The notes under the pieces: model-generated
Database searches by the model: none
What the model was told of the DNA's origin: nothing
What the model saw: only the letters and a program-made list of their open reading frames with translations
Assembly: GCA_016875875.1 (NCBI GenBank)
Contig: VGOP01000013.1
Span: 1-58,160 of the forward strand
DNA from: Chloroflexota bacterium
GTDB taxonomy: Bacteria > Chloroflexota > Dehalococcoidia > GIF9 > UBA5629
Length of the DNA stretch: 58,160 nucleotides
Direction: 5' to 3'
Translations under genes and position numbers: made by a program
In this document: piece after piece, positions 9,707 through 19,114 of the stretch
Layout: the number at the start of each line of letters is the position of its first letter
How positions within the stretch are numbered: the stretch's first letter is position 1

Positions 9707-10801
9707 TCAAGCGTCAGTGCTTCTGAGATAGCCGAGGATAATCTTGACTACTTTTGATGAGACATCTTTATCTAAGTATCCTGCCGGGGGTTCCCATTCT
9801 TGTTTCTCTGTCAATGCAATCTCCACAGCTTTCAATATCAAATCTGGCGAAATACTGGCTAGCATGTTGCTACCACTTTCAATCGTTTCCGGTCTTTCAG
9901 TCACATCTCTGATGGTGATGTTTGGCAGCTTGAGGATTGAGCACTCCTCTTGAACAGTTCCACTATCGGTAACGATGCATAATGCATTCTTTTCCAGAGC
10001 AACAAAGTCAAAAAAACCAAACGGTTTTGAGAAGCGGATGTCCTTATTGGTTGTCCTTAGATTAAACTGTGCTATCTTACTTTTTGTTCGCGGGTGCAAG
10101 CTGCAGATAACAGGAAAGTTGTATTTTTCATTTATTTTGCCCAGGCCAGCGAGAATGCTCTTAAGTCTGTGTTCACAATCGACAGTTTCTGCTCGGTGCA
10201 TGGTAACAAGAAAATATTTTTTCGGCTGCACCTCTAATTTACTCAGTATTTTGCTGCTCTCAATCTCCTTTGAGCAGTGCCCTATGACCTCATATATAGG
10301 GTTTCCGATAACAAAGATTACCTCATTGCTAATCCCCTCATTAAGCAGGTTCTCTTTGCTCCTATAGGTATATGGGAGAAGTATGGTGCTGCAATGGTCA
10401 ATAATTTTTCTATTTACCTCTTCAGGAACGCGGTAATCGAAACAACGGTTTCCTGCTTCCATATGGAAAACAGGTATTCCCATTCTTTTAGCCACAATGC
10501 TTGCCAGCCCACTGTTAGTGTCACCCAGGATGAGTATCCTGTCAGGTCTTTCCTTCAGGATTACCTTCTCAGTTTCGATAATTATTTTCCCTGCCTGTTC
10601 GCCGAATGTATCAGCTTTTACTCCCAGATAATAGTTTGGTTGTCTCAAGTCTAAATCACTAAAAAAAATCGAGCTAAGGTTCTCATCGAAATTCTGACCA
10701 GTATGAACAAGGACATGGTCGCAATATATGTCCAGTTTCTTGATAATTAGACTTAATCTAATAATCTCGGGCCTGGTACCCAATATAGTCATAACTTTCA
10801 T
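9707..10801 (-). CDS. wecB: UDP-N-acetylglucosamine 2-epimerase (non-hydrolysing) family
   Basis: A 364-residue GT-B-like epimerase. The N-terminal LGTRPEI signature is at residues 7-13, HMEAGNR at 113-119 and VPEEVNR at 125-131; these frame the UDP and sugar site of WecB/MnaA/CapG enzymes. Length fits the family. WecB interconverts UDP-GlcNAc and UDP-ManNAc. Here the gene follows a 4,6-dehydratase and a reductase, which favours the WbjD/CapG/WbvD role: 2-epimerisation in UDP-L-FucNAc or UDP-L-QuiNAc formation. The start ATG has GAGG five bases upstream and lies 7 bases after the stop of the dehydratase gene, so they form one operon. Confidence 0.9.
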   Translation of the reverse strand: MKVMTILGTRPEIIRLSLIIKKLDIYCDHVLVHTGQNFDENLSSIFFSDLDLRQPNYYLGVKADTFGEQAGKIIIETEKVILKERPDRILILGDTNSGLASIVAKRMGIPVFHMEAGNRCFDYRVPEEVNRKIIDHCSTILLPYTYRSKENLLNEGISNEVIFVIGNPIYEVIGHCSKEIESSKILSKLEVQPKKYFLVTMHRAETVDCEHRLKSILAGLGKINEKYNFPVICSLHPRTKSKIAQFNLRTTNKDIRFSKPFGFFDFVALEKNALCIVTDSGTVQEECSILKLPNITIRDVTERPETIESGSNMLASISPDLILKAVEIALTEKQEWEPPAGYLDKDVSSKVVKIILGYLRSTDA

Positions 10802-10808
10802 TTTAGCC

Positions 10809-11837
10809 TCAACACTTTAATAGCCTCTCATTTTCCAGAAAATCCTTTAACTCGCTTTTACTCATTGTCCGGTCGGCAGAGGAAAGCTCTTTGGCCAGCG
10901 CGGGCATATCAATTTCGCCCCTCCATATTTCTTGAAGAATTGGGCGAATCACATAGTAGTTGCCTTTTTTAACCGTCCTCGATATCTCCTCTTCAGAAAC
11001 TAGTATCTCATGTATTTTCTCCCCTGGCCGTATGCCGGTATATTCTATGTCAATCTTTCTTCCTCCAATCATAACTTCAGCTAAATCCACTATTTTTGCG
11101 GAGGGAAGGTCCGGAACATAGATATCACCGGCTTTACCTAGCCGAATAGCATCAAAGATGATGTTACAAGCAGTATTTAGGGTTAGCAGGAATCTTGTCA
11201 TTTCCTTTGTAGTAATAGTGACAGGCCCACCATTTTTTATCTGCTCTTTAAAGAGGAGAATAACTGACCCTCTTGATGCTGCTACATTGCCATATCTGGC
11301 ACAAATGAACTTAGTATTGGGGCATCTAAGATTTGCCTCTATTACTAATCTTTCCTGAATTGCTTTGCACATGCCATAAACATTGACTGGCTTACAAGCT
11401 TTATCAGTGGAGACAGCAATGACCGTCTCAACCCTAGTTTCATTTTCCGCAATGGCGCGAATTATGTTCTGAACTCCCAGAAGGTTTGTCTTTACTGATT
11501 CGTAGGGGAAATACTCGCAAACGGGAACTTGCTTAAGTGCTGCAGCATGTATTACTATCTCAGCCTCCTTCACGCTTCTGAGTATTGACTCATATTCCCT
11601 TATATCGCCAATGCGAAAATCTAATATCCCTTCAGCATCGTGATAAAGCACATCATCAGTAGCCACCTTTATGTTCTTCCACTCCAATCTCATCAAATAC
11701 TGTTTATCTTCATCTCGGGAAAAAATGATAACCTTCTTGGGTATACCTAAATCGCCGGTCATTATCTTACGTACCAGGCTATTCCCTAGCGACCCAGTAC
11801 CGCCGGTAATCAAAACTGTTTTATTTTGAAAAATCAT
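10809..11837 (-). CDS. UDP-GlcNAc 4,6-dehydratase-type SDR (CapE/WbjB/FnlA-like)
   Basis: A 342-residue polysaccharide-biosynthesis SDR. GGTGSLG (residues 12-18) binds NAD(P), TDKA (144-147) and YGMCK (Y154, K158) give the dehydratase catalytic set, and the C-terminal RPGEK segment is typical of the CapE/FlaA1 group. Predicted reaction: 4,6-dehydration of UDP-GlcNAc, with 5-epimerisation if it is CapE-like. I chose the ATG at 11837 over the ATG at 11849: GGAG lies six bases upstream and the ATG overlaps the upstream stop in an ATGA junction. It sits between a reductase and a 2-epimerase, matching the three-enzyme route to UDP-N-acetyl-6-deoxy-L-hexosamines. Confidence 0.88.
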   Translation of the reverse strand: MIFQNKTVLITGGTGSLGNSLVRKIMTGDLGIPKKVIIFSRDEDKQYLMRLEWKNIKVATDDVLYHDAEGILDFRIGDIREYESILRSVKEAEIVIHAAALKQVPVCEYFPYESVKTNLLGVQNIIRAIAENETRVETVIAVSTDKACKPVNVYGMCKAIQERLVIEANLRCPNTKFICARYGNVAASRGSVILLFKEQIKNGGPVTITTKEMTRFLLTLNTACNIIFDAIRLGKAGDIYVPDLPSAKIVDLAEVMIGGRKIDIEYTGIRPGEKIHEILVSEEEISRTVKKGNYYVIRPILQEIWRGEIDMPALAKELSSADRTMSKSELKDFLENERLLKC

Positions 11838-12715
11838 TTCGCTCTCCATTGCTGGTATTGTCGGGCATCATGAGCAAACTCATCAATCATTGCTGCCCAA
11901 GAGAGAGGCTCAAAACCAGTCTTGTTTCTGTAAAGTGTTGAGTCCAGACTTCTATCACAATAGAAATCTGGATATTCTTCAATCTCGATATCAAGCCCCA
12001 TCCTGTCGCGTATAAGGGTAAGGAGCTCAAATTTACTGATTGGCTCAGATGAAATGTGATAGACACCACTTAGATTTTGCTCTTTAGCAATTATTTTGGC
12101 TGTAATTTGGGCGAAGTGAAGAGTGGGGAAGCCGCTAAATATGGCATTGGTGAAACCGTTAACCTTCCCCCCCCGGTTGGATAGAAACCACTCTATTAGG
12201 TTGTTTGTGGTTGACAATTCCCTGCCGATAAGCGAAGTCCTTATAGTTAATACCCCTTCCCCACTTACCTCGCCGAGATATTTGGTCTTTCCATATATAT
12301 CCTCTGCATCGGGGATATCATTTTCTTGGTAGTTTCCCTTTCTGCCTGAGAATACGCAATCTGTACTGATATGAATCAACCGTGTTTTCCCTCTTGTGCA
12401 AATTTCGTATAGCTGATGCGGAAATAGTGAATTTATCCAGATGTTAGATAGCCTGTCTTGTGCCTCATTCACAGATTTTACTATCCCTATGCAGTTAATT
12501 ACCACATCAGGGGCAATTCTTTCGATTATCGCCTCTATCAAGGAAATTTTGACAGCATCAACATTGGGAATTATATCAGATTCCCGGAAGAATCCGAATC
12601 TGCTGACGTTGCTATAATCACTTCTAATTGTGCCAGCTACATCAAATGCTGTTGCAAGCATTTGATAGACCTTATGCCCCAACATTCCAGCAACGCCCAA
12701 GACCAGTATTTTCAC
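11834..12715 (-). CDS. RmlD-like sugar-nucleotide reductase (SDR)
   Basis: A 293-residue SDR of the dTDP-4-dehydrorhamnose reductase type: GVAGMLG at residues 7-13, STDCVFSG at 117-124 and catalytic YGKTK with Y141 and K145. It should reduce the 4-keto group made by the adjacent dehydratase. CapF/WbjC reductases usually carry an added C-terminal cupin domain; this protein ends without one, closer to WbvR, the RmlD-like reductase of UDP-L-quinovosamine synthesis. That is inference from length. It starts at GTG with AGAGG six bases upstream, and its stop overlaps the next gene by four bases. Confidence 0.85.
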   Translation of the reverse strand: MKILVLGVAGMLGHKVYQMLATAFDVAGTIRSDYSNVSRFGFFRESDIIPNVDAVKISLIEAIIERIAPDVVINCIGIVKSVNEAQDRLSNIWINSLFPHQLYEICTRGKTRLIHISTDCVFSGRKGNYQENDIPDAEDIYGKTKYLGEVSGEGVLTIRTSLIGRELSTTNNLIEWFLSNRGGKVNGFTNAIFSGFPTLHFAQITAKIIAKEQNLSGVYHISSEPISKFELLTLIRDRMGLDIEIEEYPDFYCDRSLDSTLYRNKTGFEPLSWAAMIDEFAHDARQYQQWRAK

Positions 12716-12766
12716 AAGAAACCTCTGTTCAAATCGGCTCCCATTTGGCCTCGTGTCTAATGCAAC

Positions 12767-13966
12767 CTATCTATCGCTTTTCTCCGCTATGGCTCGGTTT
12801 AGAAATTTCTCAAACTTATCGGTAATACTGTCCCAACTGCGACTTTCAACAAATCTTCTCGCTTTTGCCCCAAGCTCATCTAATTTCCCTTCAGCAACCA
12901 ATCCCGCTGCCTTTTTAACGACATCCTCCGGTCTATCCACATAGACAAAGCCGTTATCCTCACCAAATTCCTCCACGACGCCAGGAAGTCTAGTCGAAAC
13001 AATTGGTTTCCTCATGGCCATATAATCAAAAAGCTTTAAAGGAACAATCTCTCTCATCATCTCCACATTATGAAAAGGCAATAGACAAACATCGGCAGCA
13101 GCCACCAAGCCAGGAATCTCATCGTAAGGTCTTCTGCCTGTAAGGATTAGCCTATCTCGCAAACCGTATTCTTCCTGGATTTGCCGAAGCTCACATTCTG
13201 ATGAGCCATCACCTACAATTAGGAATTTAAGACGGGGGTCATTAATTCTGGCCAGTTCCAGTGCTACCTCTCTCACACCTGTAAACTGATCTAATCCGCC
13301 TACAAAAAAGAGTACAATATCACCTTTCTTAATTCCGTGCTGTGCTCTTACCTCACTATCATCTATGGCAGGGTCAAATTTTCCAGGATCGATGCCAAAT
13401 CCTAATATGTGAGTCTGTTCAGGACAAGCTCCCATCCGTAGCAAGTAGTTCCTTAGACTCGTATTGGTCGCAATTATCATATCTGCTTGCCTCAATGTCC
13501 TTCTTTCAATGCCTTTGCCTAGAGGTTGAAACAACTTAAATGGTATGAGCGTATGAAGTAAATCTATCCAGTAGTAAACAAAAGGGATATTTCTCGTGTT
13601 CGCCTCTCTCGCAGCCAGATAACTGTTAAGTATGCCGAACCCGACTATTACGTCAGGTGCAAAGTCCTCTATCTGACGCCGAATCTCCTTCCTATGAGAA
13701 AATATCAGGGAGACATAATCCAGCACTGGGACCTTCACAATGCCGGGACGGATTACTGTGATCACTGCACCAGTATAGATTCTGGATACATTATTAAAGA
13801 CATGTCGCCTAGAATATAACCCTCTATTATCTTCTATTCTCCATAGAATCTCGTGGTCAATAACACAAACCTTATGACCTCTTAGCGATAGTTTCTCCGC
13901 CAGGTGGTGCTGGTTGTGAGGTCCCCTCTTGAACCAGTCGCTTTCCTGAATTATGAGAATTCTCAT
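12767..13966 (-). CDS. Glycosyltransferase family 4
   Basis: A 399-residue GT-B glycosyltransferase. It opens with an acceptor-domain strand and the HHLAEKLSLRGHKV segment, and carries the donor-domain features VLFFVGGLDQFTGV, LIVGDG and an acidic E-x7-E region near VEMMREIVPLKLFDYMAM. It should transfer a sugar from a nucleotide donor to a growing lipid-linked glycan at the inner membrane face. The ATG follows GAGGTAAG. The gene lies 51 bases upstream of the RmlD-like reductase and is preceded by a 243-base gap holding a broken 2-epimerase remnant, which suggests rearrangement on this side. Confidence 0.88.
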   Translation of the reverse strand: MRILIIQESDWFKRGPHNQHHLAEKLSLRGHKVCVIDHEILWRIEDNRGLYSRRHVFNNVSRIYTGAVITVIRPGIVKVPVLDYVSLIFSHRKEIRRQIEDFAPDVIVGFGILNSYLAAREANTRNIPFVYYWIDLLHTLIPFKLFQPLGKGIERRTLRQADMIIATNTSLRNYLLRMGACPEQTHILGFGIDPGKFDPAIDDSEVRAQHGIKKGDIVLFFVGGLDQFTGVREVALELARINDPRLKFLIVGDGSSECELRQIQEEYGLRDRLILTGRRPYDEIPGLVAAADVCLLPFHNVEMMREIVPLKLFDYMAMRKPIVSTRLPGVVEEFGEDNGFVYVDRPEDVVKKAAGLVAEGKLDELGAKARRFVESRSWDSITDKFEKFLNRAIAEKSDR

Positions 13967-14150
13967 CTTACCTCATTTGATGGAAACTGACGGTGATTCA
14001 CGCAGATTAGCAGAGATTTAATCATGTTCGATGTCATATATCCTAAGTCTTTTTCTCTTTCTTTGTATTCTACCACCATAGCCCTTTCTAGTTTCTGTGC
14101 AATAGGGTTACCTTGAATCCCACGAGCTCTAATCCAGTATAGCCAACCAA

Positions 14151-14213
14151 AGGTTTCTCTGTTTCAAGAACTTTTTCCACGCCAATAAGTATTTTCCCTG
14201 TCTGCCCTGCTAT
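14151..14213 (-). pseudogene. Short remnant of a second UDP-GlcNAc 2-epimerase gene
   Basis: Directly behind the stop of the SDR gene, in another frame on the same strand, a stretch translates as AGQTGKILIGVEKVLETEKP. This aligns without gaps to residues 68-86 of the intact WecB-like protein in this window (about 10 of 19 identical), including the conserved Q-x-G-K and E-K-V positions. The frame then runs on to a TAG at 14088-14090 without recognisable 2-epimerase sequence. No start, active site or remainder is present, so it is a scar from deletion or recombination rather than a gene. The rest of the 13967-14209 gap shows nothing else, apart from a stretch near 13990-14020 that looks like a common dispersed repeat. 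Confidence 0.5.
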
Positions 14214-15433
14214 CGAGCCGGATCCAAGAAATAGTTCAACTGGTCTCCAATTATGTCTTTCAGGCTGCGCTGTACCTCAAAACCAAGTTTCTCGATTTTG
14301 GATGTTTTTGCTAACAACATAGGCACCTCAGCTGCCCTGAACTTTTCTTTATCAAATTCTATAGGAATTTTCTCTTTATCAGTAATAGCAATAAGTCCCA
14401 CGTCTGAAAGCTGAAACTCTAACTTGCCTTCCACCATCAATCTATCCACCCTGGTCTTTTCAAAGGAAAGGCCAAATAGCTTCGAGCTATCCATATCGCT
14501 GGGATTATCTATCTTCTTATCACCGCTAAATGTTTCAACTCTGTTAACATTGTAACCAGCACATTCAAGACTCAATAAAAGGTAGCTTAGCACTGAGTTA
14601 GTTCTCTGTGAGCCCTGATTATAGACATCTCCATACCTACCTTTCTCAACTAATAAGCAATAACCCTTTAAGACATCATTGACATGTGACCAATCTCTAA
14701 AGGCATTGACATTGCCTATAACCAGCTTCCCAATTTCACCACGCCTATATTGCATCACCTGTCGCGTAATCGATGAGGTTACAAACATCTTGCCCCTGCC
14801 AGCGCCTTCGTGGTTAAAACCCCTGGAGACTACCGTCTTAAGACCAAAGCATGTATGATAATTTCTCACAAGATAGTCGGCATATACCTTACTGACAGCA
14901 TAAGGAGACATAGGCCGCAGCGGGTTGCTTTCTGTAATCGGTAACTCAGGGATACTTATAGGCGGAGGAAAAACCACACCATATTTACTTATTGCGTGTT
15001 GATACTGTGCGTCCGAAAAAAACACCAGCCCATATTCCTCACTACTTCCTGCGAAGACTATTACTGGATCCAAGCCTTTGTTTCTAACCGCCTCAAGGAG
15101 ATTGGCCGTTCCCAAACAATTCACATCCATGGTTTCAATCGGTGAGGAAAATGACCTTGGAATAAAGGATTGGGCAGCAAGATGGAAGACGACATCTGGT
15201 TTGGCCTGGTCTAAAGCAAAGGCAACGCTTGAAATGTCCCGTATGTCTCCTTCTAGCAGGACTGCCTCATTCTCAATTCCCAGATACCTAATATTTTGTG
15301 GGATACTGCCATCAGCCCGTCTTCTGAACAGTCCAAAGACATTCGCTCCTTCATTAAGGAGATGCTTCGCCATGTGTGAACCGACAAAACCGCTTATGCC
15401 GGTAATGAATATGTTCTTGCTCTTTAAACTCAA
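14210..15433 (-). CDS. GDP-mannose 4,6-dehydratase-like SDR
   Basis: A 407-residue extended SDR. GISGFVG lies at residues 12-18, HLAAQSFIPRSF at 85-95 and catalytic YAVSK at 178-182, followed by a strand with SRGFNHEGAGRG that matches the GDP-mannose 4,6-dehydratase family. It is longer than typical Gmd (about 340-370) because of an insert before the catalytic Tyr (residues about 138-168) and a longer C-terminal segment. The predicted product, if it is Gmd-like, is GDP-4-keto-6-deoxymannose, a precursor of fucose, rhamnose or perosamine in surface glycans. It starts at TTG, supported by GAGG five bases upstream. Confidence 0.78.
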   Translation of the reverse strand: MSLKSKNIFITGISGFVGSHMAKHLLNEGANVFGLFRRRADGSIPQNIRYLGIENEAVLLEGDIRDISSVAFALDQAKPDVVFHLAAQSFIPRSFSSPIETMDVNCLGTANLLEAVRNKGLDPVIVFAGSSEEYGLVFFSDAQYQHAISKYGVVFPPPISIPELPITESNPLRPMSPYAVSKVYADYLVRNYHTCFGLKTVVSRGFNHEGAGRGKMFVTSSITRQVMQYRRGEIGKLVIGNVNAFRDWSHVNDVLKGYCLLVEKGRYGDVYNQGSQRTNSVLSYLLLSLECAGYNVNRVETFSGDKKIDNPSDMDSSKLFGLSFEKTRVDRLMVEGKLEFQLSDVGLIAITDKEKIPIEFDKEKFRAAEVPMLLAKTSKIEKLGFEVQRSLKDIIGDQLNYFLDPAR

Positions 15434-15524
15434 TTTAGCCTCTGCTCAAGTTAAAGCCCACAATTCGCATTGGATTTGCATTACGGCCCCATAAAGTATA
15501 TAGACGTACAACTGAAATATTCTA

Positions 15525-16265
15525 TCATCTTATGCCTAAATCTTTTAAGAGCTTCCAAGTTAGTAATTTTAGAGTCTTCAAACCATCTCTAAGAATGGAA
15601 AGACGAGAAATCTTGGAATCCCAATTACAGTTGACGGGAACATTCTGAATACGAAATCCATTCTTTGCTGCCTCATATATTATTTCAGTCTCTATCTCAA
15701 ATCCCTGCGAGACGATATTCAGTTTGTCCCATTTTTCTTTTTTAATCGCTTTAAAGCCATTTTCAGCATCTGCTACCCTAATCCATTTCATAGGACATTT
15801 AAACAAAGTAATTAGCGGTAAAAGAAACGAAATAATAATTGAGGTAGCTAGCGAAGCAAGCTTATTAGTAAGCCGCCTCGGCAAATAGGAGCTAAACATT
15901 TTTAAACTGCGGAAGTCTCTAGAACCAACAACCAAGTCTGCTCTATTTTGACTAACAGGGGCAATCATGCTCGGTATATCTTCTGGGTAATGAGCGCCAT
16001 CTCCATCAAGGAATACAAGTACGTCCCCGGTTGCAGAAAGGGCACCGTCTCTTATAGCAGCACCTTTGCCTAAACTACAAATATGGGATATGGTTATGGC
16101 ACCACTTTGCTGTGCAGTGTCTTTAGTACTATCTTTTGAGCCATCATCGACAACAATTATCTCAAAGTTACGCCCGTGAAGGGTTGCCTTAGTCCTGGCA
16201 ATGAGATCACCAATGGAATCTGCCTCGTTCTTAGCTGGAATAATTACACTCACCCCTCTTTTCAA
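15525..16265 (-). CDS. Glycosyltransferase family 2, polyprenyl-phosphate sugar synthase type
   Basis: A 246-residue GT-A enzyme. It starts with a VSVIIPAKNEADSI strand, has DDGS at residues 40-43 and the metal-binding DGDG at 87-90, followed by H-x-P-E-D. This pattern matches dolichol/undecaprenyl-phosphate mannose or glucose synthases (DPM1-like). There is one hydrophobic stretch around residues 145-160 but no C-terminal pair of helices as in GtrB. Predicted role: charging polyprenyl phosphate with a sugar for use by GT-C membrane enzymes. The TTG start is preceded by AAGGA. The upstream PseB-like gene ends 19 bases before it. Confidence 0.87.
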   Translation of the reverse strand: MKRGVSVIIPAKNEADSIGDLIARTKATLHGRNFEIIVVDDGSKDSTKDTAQQSGAITISHICSLGKGAAIRDGALSATGDVLVFLDGDGAHYPEDIPSMIAPVSQNRADLVVGSRDFRSLKMFSSYLPRRLTNKLASLATSIIISFLLPLITLFKCPMKWIRVADAENGFKAIKKEKWDKLNIVSQGFEIETEIIYEAAKNGFRIQNVPVNCNWDSKISRLSILRDGLKTLKLLTWKLLKDLGIR

Positions 16266-16284
16266 TGTATCCTTCCCCGAAATT

Positions 16285-17166
16285 CTAGTAATCCGCCAGC
16301 CAATCCTTAATTTCCTCTATACTTAAGACCTCTCCATCCTCGGAGCACTCAGTCGTTAAATCTGAAACAACCTCTTTTTGCCACGGCAAAAGCAATCTTT
16401 CATGCATCTTTTCACCCCCTCTTAATCCTACGACCTCTATCTTAGTTTTCTTATCTCCGTAAAGTTCAACCATGGCTTTTACCAAATCTCCCAGCTTCGC
16501 GACTTTTTGAAACGGTATATATATTTTCCCACTTTCACCTTGCTCAATGACTTGTATGATAAAGGCGACTAAAGCATTTACACCAATAAAGAACCTTGTC
16601 ATTTCTAAATCCGTGATTGTTATCTTATTACTTTGTTTTATTTCTTGTCTCCATCTTTGTATTACACTACCACTTGAGCCAAAGATATTGCCACTTCTGA
16701 CTACCATATACCTGCGCTCTGGCTCTTTTCGCGCTTGCTCCAGTACTAATTTCTCCAAAAGAAGTTTGGTAGCACCATAACAGCCCGTAGCCTCAACGGC
16801 TTTGTCTGTCGACATTCCTATAAAAGTATCTCCCGAGAACAGCTCCAACAAATTCATGGTCGCAATGATATTTACCGAAATAGCCTCCGATGGATATAGC
16901 TCACAAAAATCAATATGTTTCATTGCTGCTAAGTGTATTACTGTGTCAACATCCTTAAGAACATGTCCTAGTGTGTCGACTTCTTTTATGTCACCTATGA
17001 TAGGCTTTAATCTACTATTGTTGTTGCAGGCTACCAGCATTTCTACAATTTCGTTTTCATGCCGTGAAATTGACCTAATTTCGATGTCACTATATTTGTC
17101 CAGCAACTTTTTAATCAAGTGCTTGCCCAGAAAACCAGCTCCACCGGTTATCAAAACTCTATCCAT
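16285..17166 (-). CDS. PseB/FlaA1-like polysaccharide biosynthesis SDR
   Basis: A 293-residue SDR: GGAGFLG at residues 8-14, TDKA at 120-123 and YGATK with Y130 and K134, the set seen in UDP-GlcNAc 4,6-dehydratases of the PseB/FlaA1 group. It lacks the membrane domain of the long CapD/WbpM form. It is distinct from the CapE-like gene in this cluster, so the strain may make two different 4-keto-6-deoxy sugars. The ATG at 17166 is preferred over the GTG at 17178 because GGAGG lies just upstream of it. It is the first gene of the glycan block, 172 bases from glmS. Confidence 0.82.
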   Translation of the reverse strand: MDRVLITGGAGFLGKHLIKKLLDKYSDIEIRSISRHENEIVEMLVACNNNSRLKPIIGDIKEVDTLGHVLKDVDTVIHLAAMKHIDFCELYPSEAISVNIIATMNLLELFSGDTFIGMSTDKAVEATGCYGATKLLLEKLVLEQARKEPERRYMVVRSGNIFGSSGSVIQRWRQEIKQSNKITITDLEMTRFFIGVNALVAFIIQVIEQGESGKIYIPFQKVAKLGDLVKAMVELYGDKKTKIEVVGLRGGEKMHERLLLPWQKEVVSDLTTECSEDGEVLSIEEIKDWLADY

Positions 17167-17338
17167 TTTTTCCTCCACTCCAGATTGGAGTTCTGTTTAT
17201 TATACTATTCTCAATGACGGCTGCCTGATAGATGTGTCTGCTACCTCTGGATATCATATCACTGGTAAGCAGCTCTTTGGCTAATCTGAGGACTGCAGCA
17301 CTAATTTCCGACATGTCAGCCCAGTATTTCAATAAGTA

Positions 17339-19114
17339 TTATTTTACGGTCACAGATTTTGCCAGGTTACGAGGTCTATCTGGGTCATAGCCTCGGCTAA
17401 CCGCCAAATGATATGCTAGCAGCTGAAGAGGGACTACAGTGACTACAGGATACAATAGCTCATTGACCTTAGGAACTTTCACCCAGAAATCATATATTTC
17501 GTTTTTCTTATCAGAGACGGCGATGATATAAGCACCTCGTGACTTAGCCTCTATGGCGTTGCTTAAAGTCTCACGATGGGTATAATCATCAGGACAGATT
17601 ACAGCTACCGGTATCCCTGGCTCGATGAGGGCTAGAGTGCCATGTTTCAATTCGCCAGCAGGCATCCCTTCAGCATGAATATAGGAGATTTCTTTGAGCT
17701 TCAAGGCCGCTTCAGAAGCAATAGCGAAGTTAATTCCCCTAGCTATGTAGTAGAAGTCGTTCTTGTCCTTTAATTCCTGACTCAGATTTTTGAGTTTTTT
17801 GTTATTCCACTCGATAGCCTCAGACACTTTATCACTGATACCCCTGAGGTCGGCAACAGCTTTGTCAAAGTGACTAACCATTGAGGAAGCCAGTAGGTAA
17901 AAGACCACTAATTGGCTGACAAAAGACTTGGTAGCTGCGACACATAGTTCAGGGCCACAATTTAGGTGGATAACATGGTGGCTCATCTCAGTCAATTGGG
18001 ACTGGGGCCTATTGACAATAGAGACGATCTGGGCACCGGCATCTCTAGCTCTTTTCACTCCTTGGATAACATCGGCCGTTTCGCCACTTTGAGAGACAGC
18101 TAAGACCACGGTATTTCTGTCGACAGAATCGGTAAAATAGTGAAATTCAGAGGCCATAACCACATCACAAAACTTCCTACCGACTTTGGAGAACAGATAT
18201 CTGCCAACTAGGGCAGCGTATCTGGAAGTACCGCAAGCAGTAACTATCACCTGGCCTGCTCTCAAAATATCCATAGAGACTCTAGTGAACAACTCCTTAT
18301 CCTGGTTAGTAGATGCCTCGATGGTCTGCGGTTGCTCCATAATCTCCTTGAGCATGAAAAATGGATAGCCTTGTTTATCACTATCACACCATTTCGAGTC
18401 GATGTATGTAGCTTCTTTCGCTATTTTATTGCCTGCAGCATCGAATAGTTCGATCCCGTTAGTCGTTAGTACTGCTACCTCAGTATCAGCTAAAGGCATC
18501 AACTGGTTAGCCAGCCCGGAGAAAGCCAAGGCATCGCTGGCAACAAAATAGCCATGTTCGCTTACTCCAATAGCCAGAGGGTTGTCTTTTCTTGTGCCGA
18601 CAATTTTGCCCGGATCACGAGAAGATATAACCAGAAATGCATAGGAGCCTTCTAGTTTCGGTGCAATAGCTAAAACTGCCGCTTCAAGAGAGCTTCCCTT
18701 TTTCATTTCATCTTCAATAAGATGTGGTATGGTTTCGGTATCAGTTTCTGAAGCGAAGCGATGTCCATTGCTAATGAGATGTTGGCGGAGTTCCTGATAA
18801 TTCTCAATTATGCCATTGTGAACGACAGCTATCGTACCGGTAGAATCACAATGCGGGTGAGCATTGGCCAGAGTAACACCACCATGAGTTGCCCATCGGG
18901 TATGGCCAATGGCTACGTTTCCTGGTAATGAGCTTAGATTATGCTTGCTCTGAATTTCCTCAAGCTTGCCGGTATCTTTTGTAACAGACAATTGCCCGTC
19001 GGATATGGTAGCCATGCCTGCTGAGTCATAGCCACGGTACTCCACACGCTTCAAACCTTCAAAAACAAGTGGAGCTGCTGTTTGTTTGCCACAATAGCCG
19101 ATAATACCGCACAT
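17339..19114 (-). CDS. glmS: Glutamine--fructose-6-phosphate aminotransferase (isomerising)
   Basis: A 591-residue enzyme making glucosamine-6-phosphate, the entry to UDP-GlcNAc. Met1-Cys2 (MCGIIGYCG) is the glutaminase nucleophile, followed by the GHTRWATHG strand; two SIS domains follow, with TACGTSRYAA and SQSGETADV in the first. The C terminus is LAKSVTVK, close to the canonical LAKSVTVE. Length is slightly under the usual 600-610. It stands between the glycan cluster and queA and logically feeds the hexosamine-using dehydratases and 2-epimerase downstream. The 174-base gap upstream contains no gene; a glmS ribozyme was not recognised. Confidence 0.96.
   Translation of the reverse strand: MCGIIGYCGKQTAAPLVFEGLKRVEYRGYDSAGMATISDGQLSVTKDTGKLEEIQSKHNLSSLPGNVAIGHTRWATHGGVTLANAHPHCDSTGTIAVVHNGIIENYQELRQHLISNGHRFASETDTETIPHLIEDEMKKGSSLEAAVLAIAPKLEGSYAFLVISSRDPGKIVGTRKDNPLAIGVSEHGYFVASDALAFSGLANQLMPLADTEVAVLTTNGIELFDAAGNKIAKEATYIDSKWCDSDKQGYPFFMLKEIMEQPQTIEASTNQDKELFTRVSMDILRAGQVIVTACGTSRYAALVGRYLFSKVGRKFCDVVMASEFHYFTDSVDRNTVVLAVSQSGETADVIQGVKRARDAGAQIVSIVNRPQSQLTEMSHHVIHLNCGPELCVAATKSFVSQLVVFYLLASSMVSHFDKAVADLRGISDKVSEAIEWNNKKLKNLSQELKDKNDFYYIARGINFAIASEAALKLKEISYIHAEGMPAGELKHGTLALIEPGIPVAVICPDDYTHRETLSNAIEAKSRGAYIIAVSDKKNEIYDFWVKVPKVNELLYPVVTVVPLQLLAYHLAVSRGYDPDRPRNLAKSVTVK

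Noticed and set aside
13985-14021. Stretch resembling the common 'ACGCAGATTAGC' dispersed repeat
   Set aside because: Only one short copy is visible in the window, so it cannot be supported as a repeat here.
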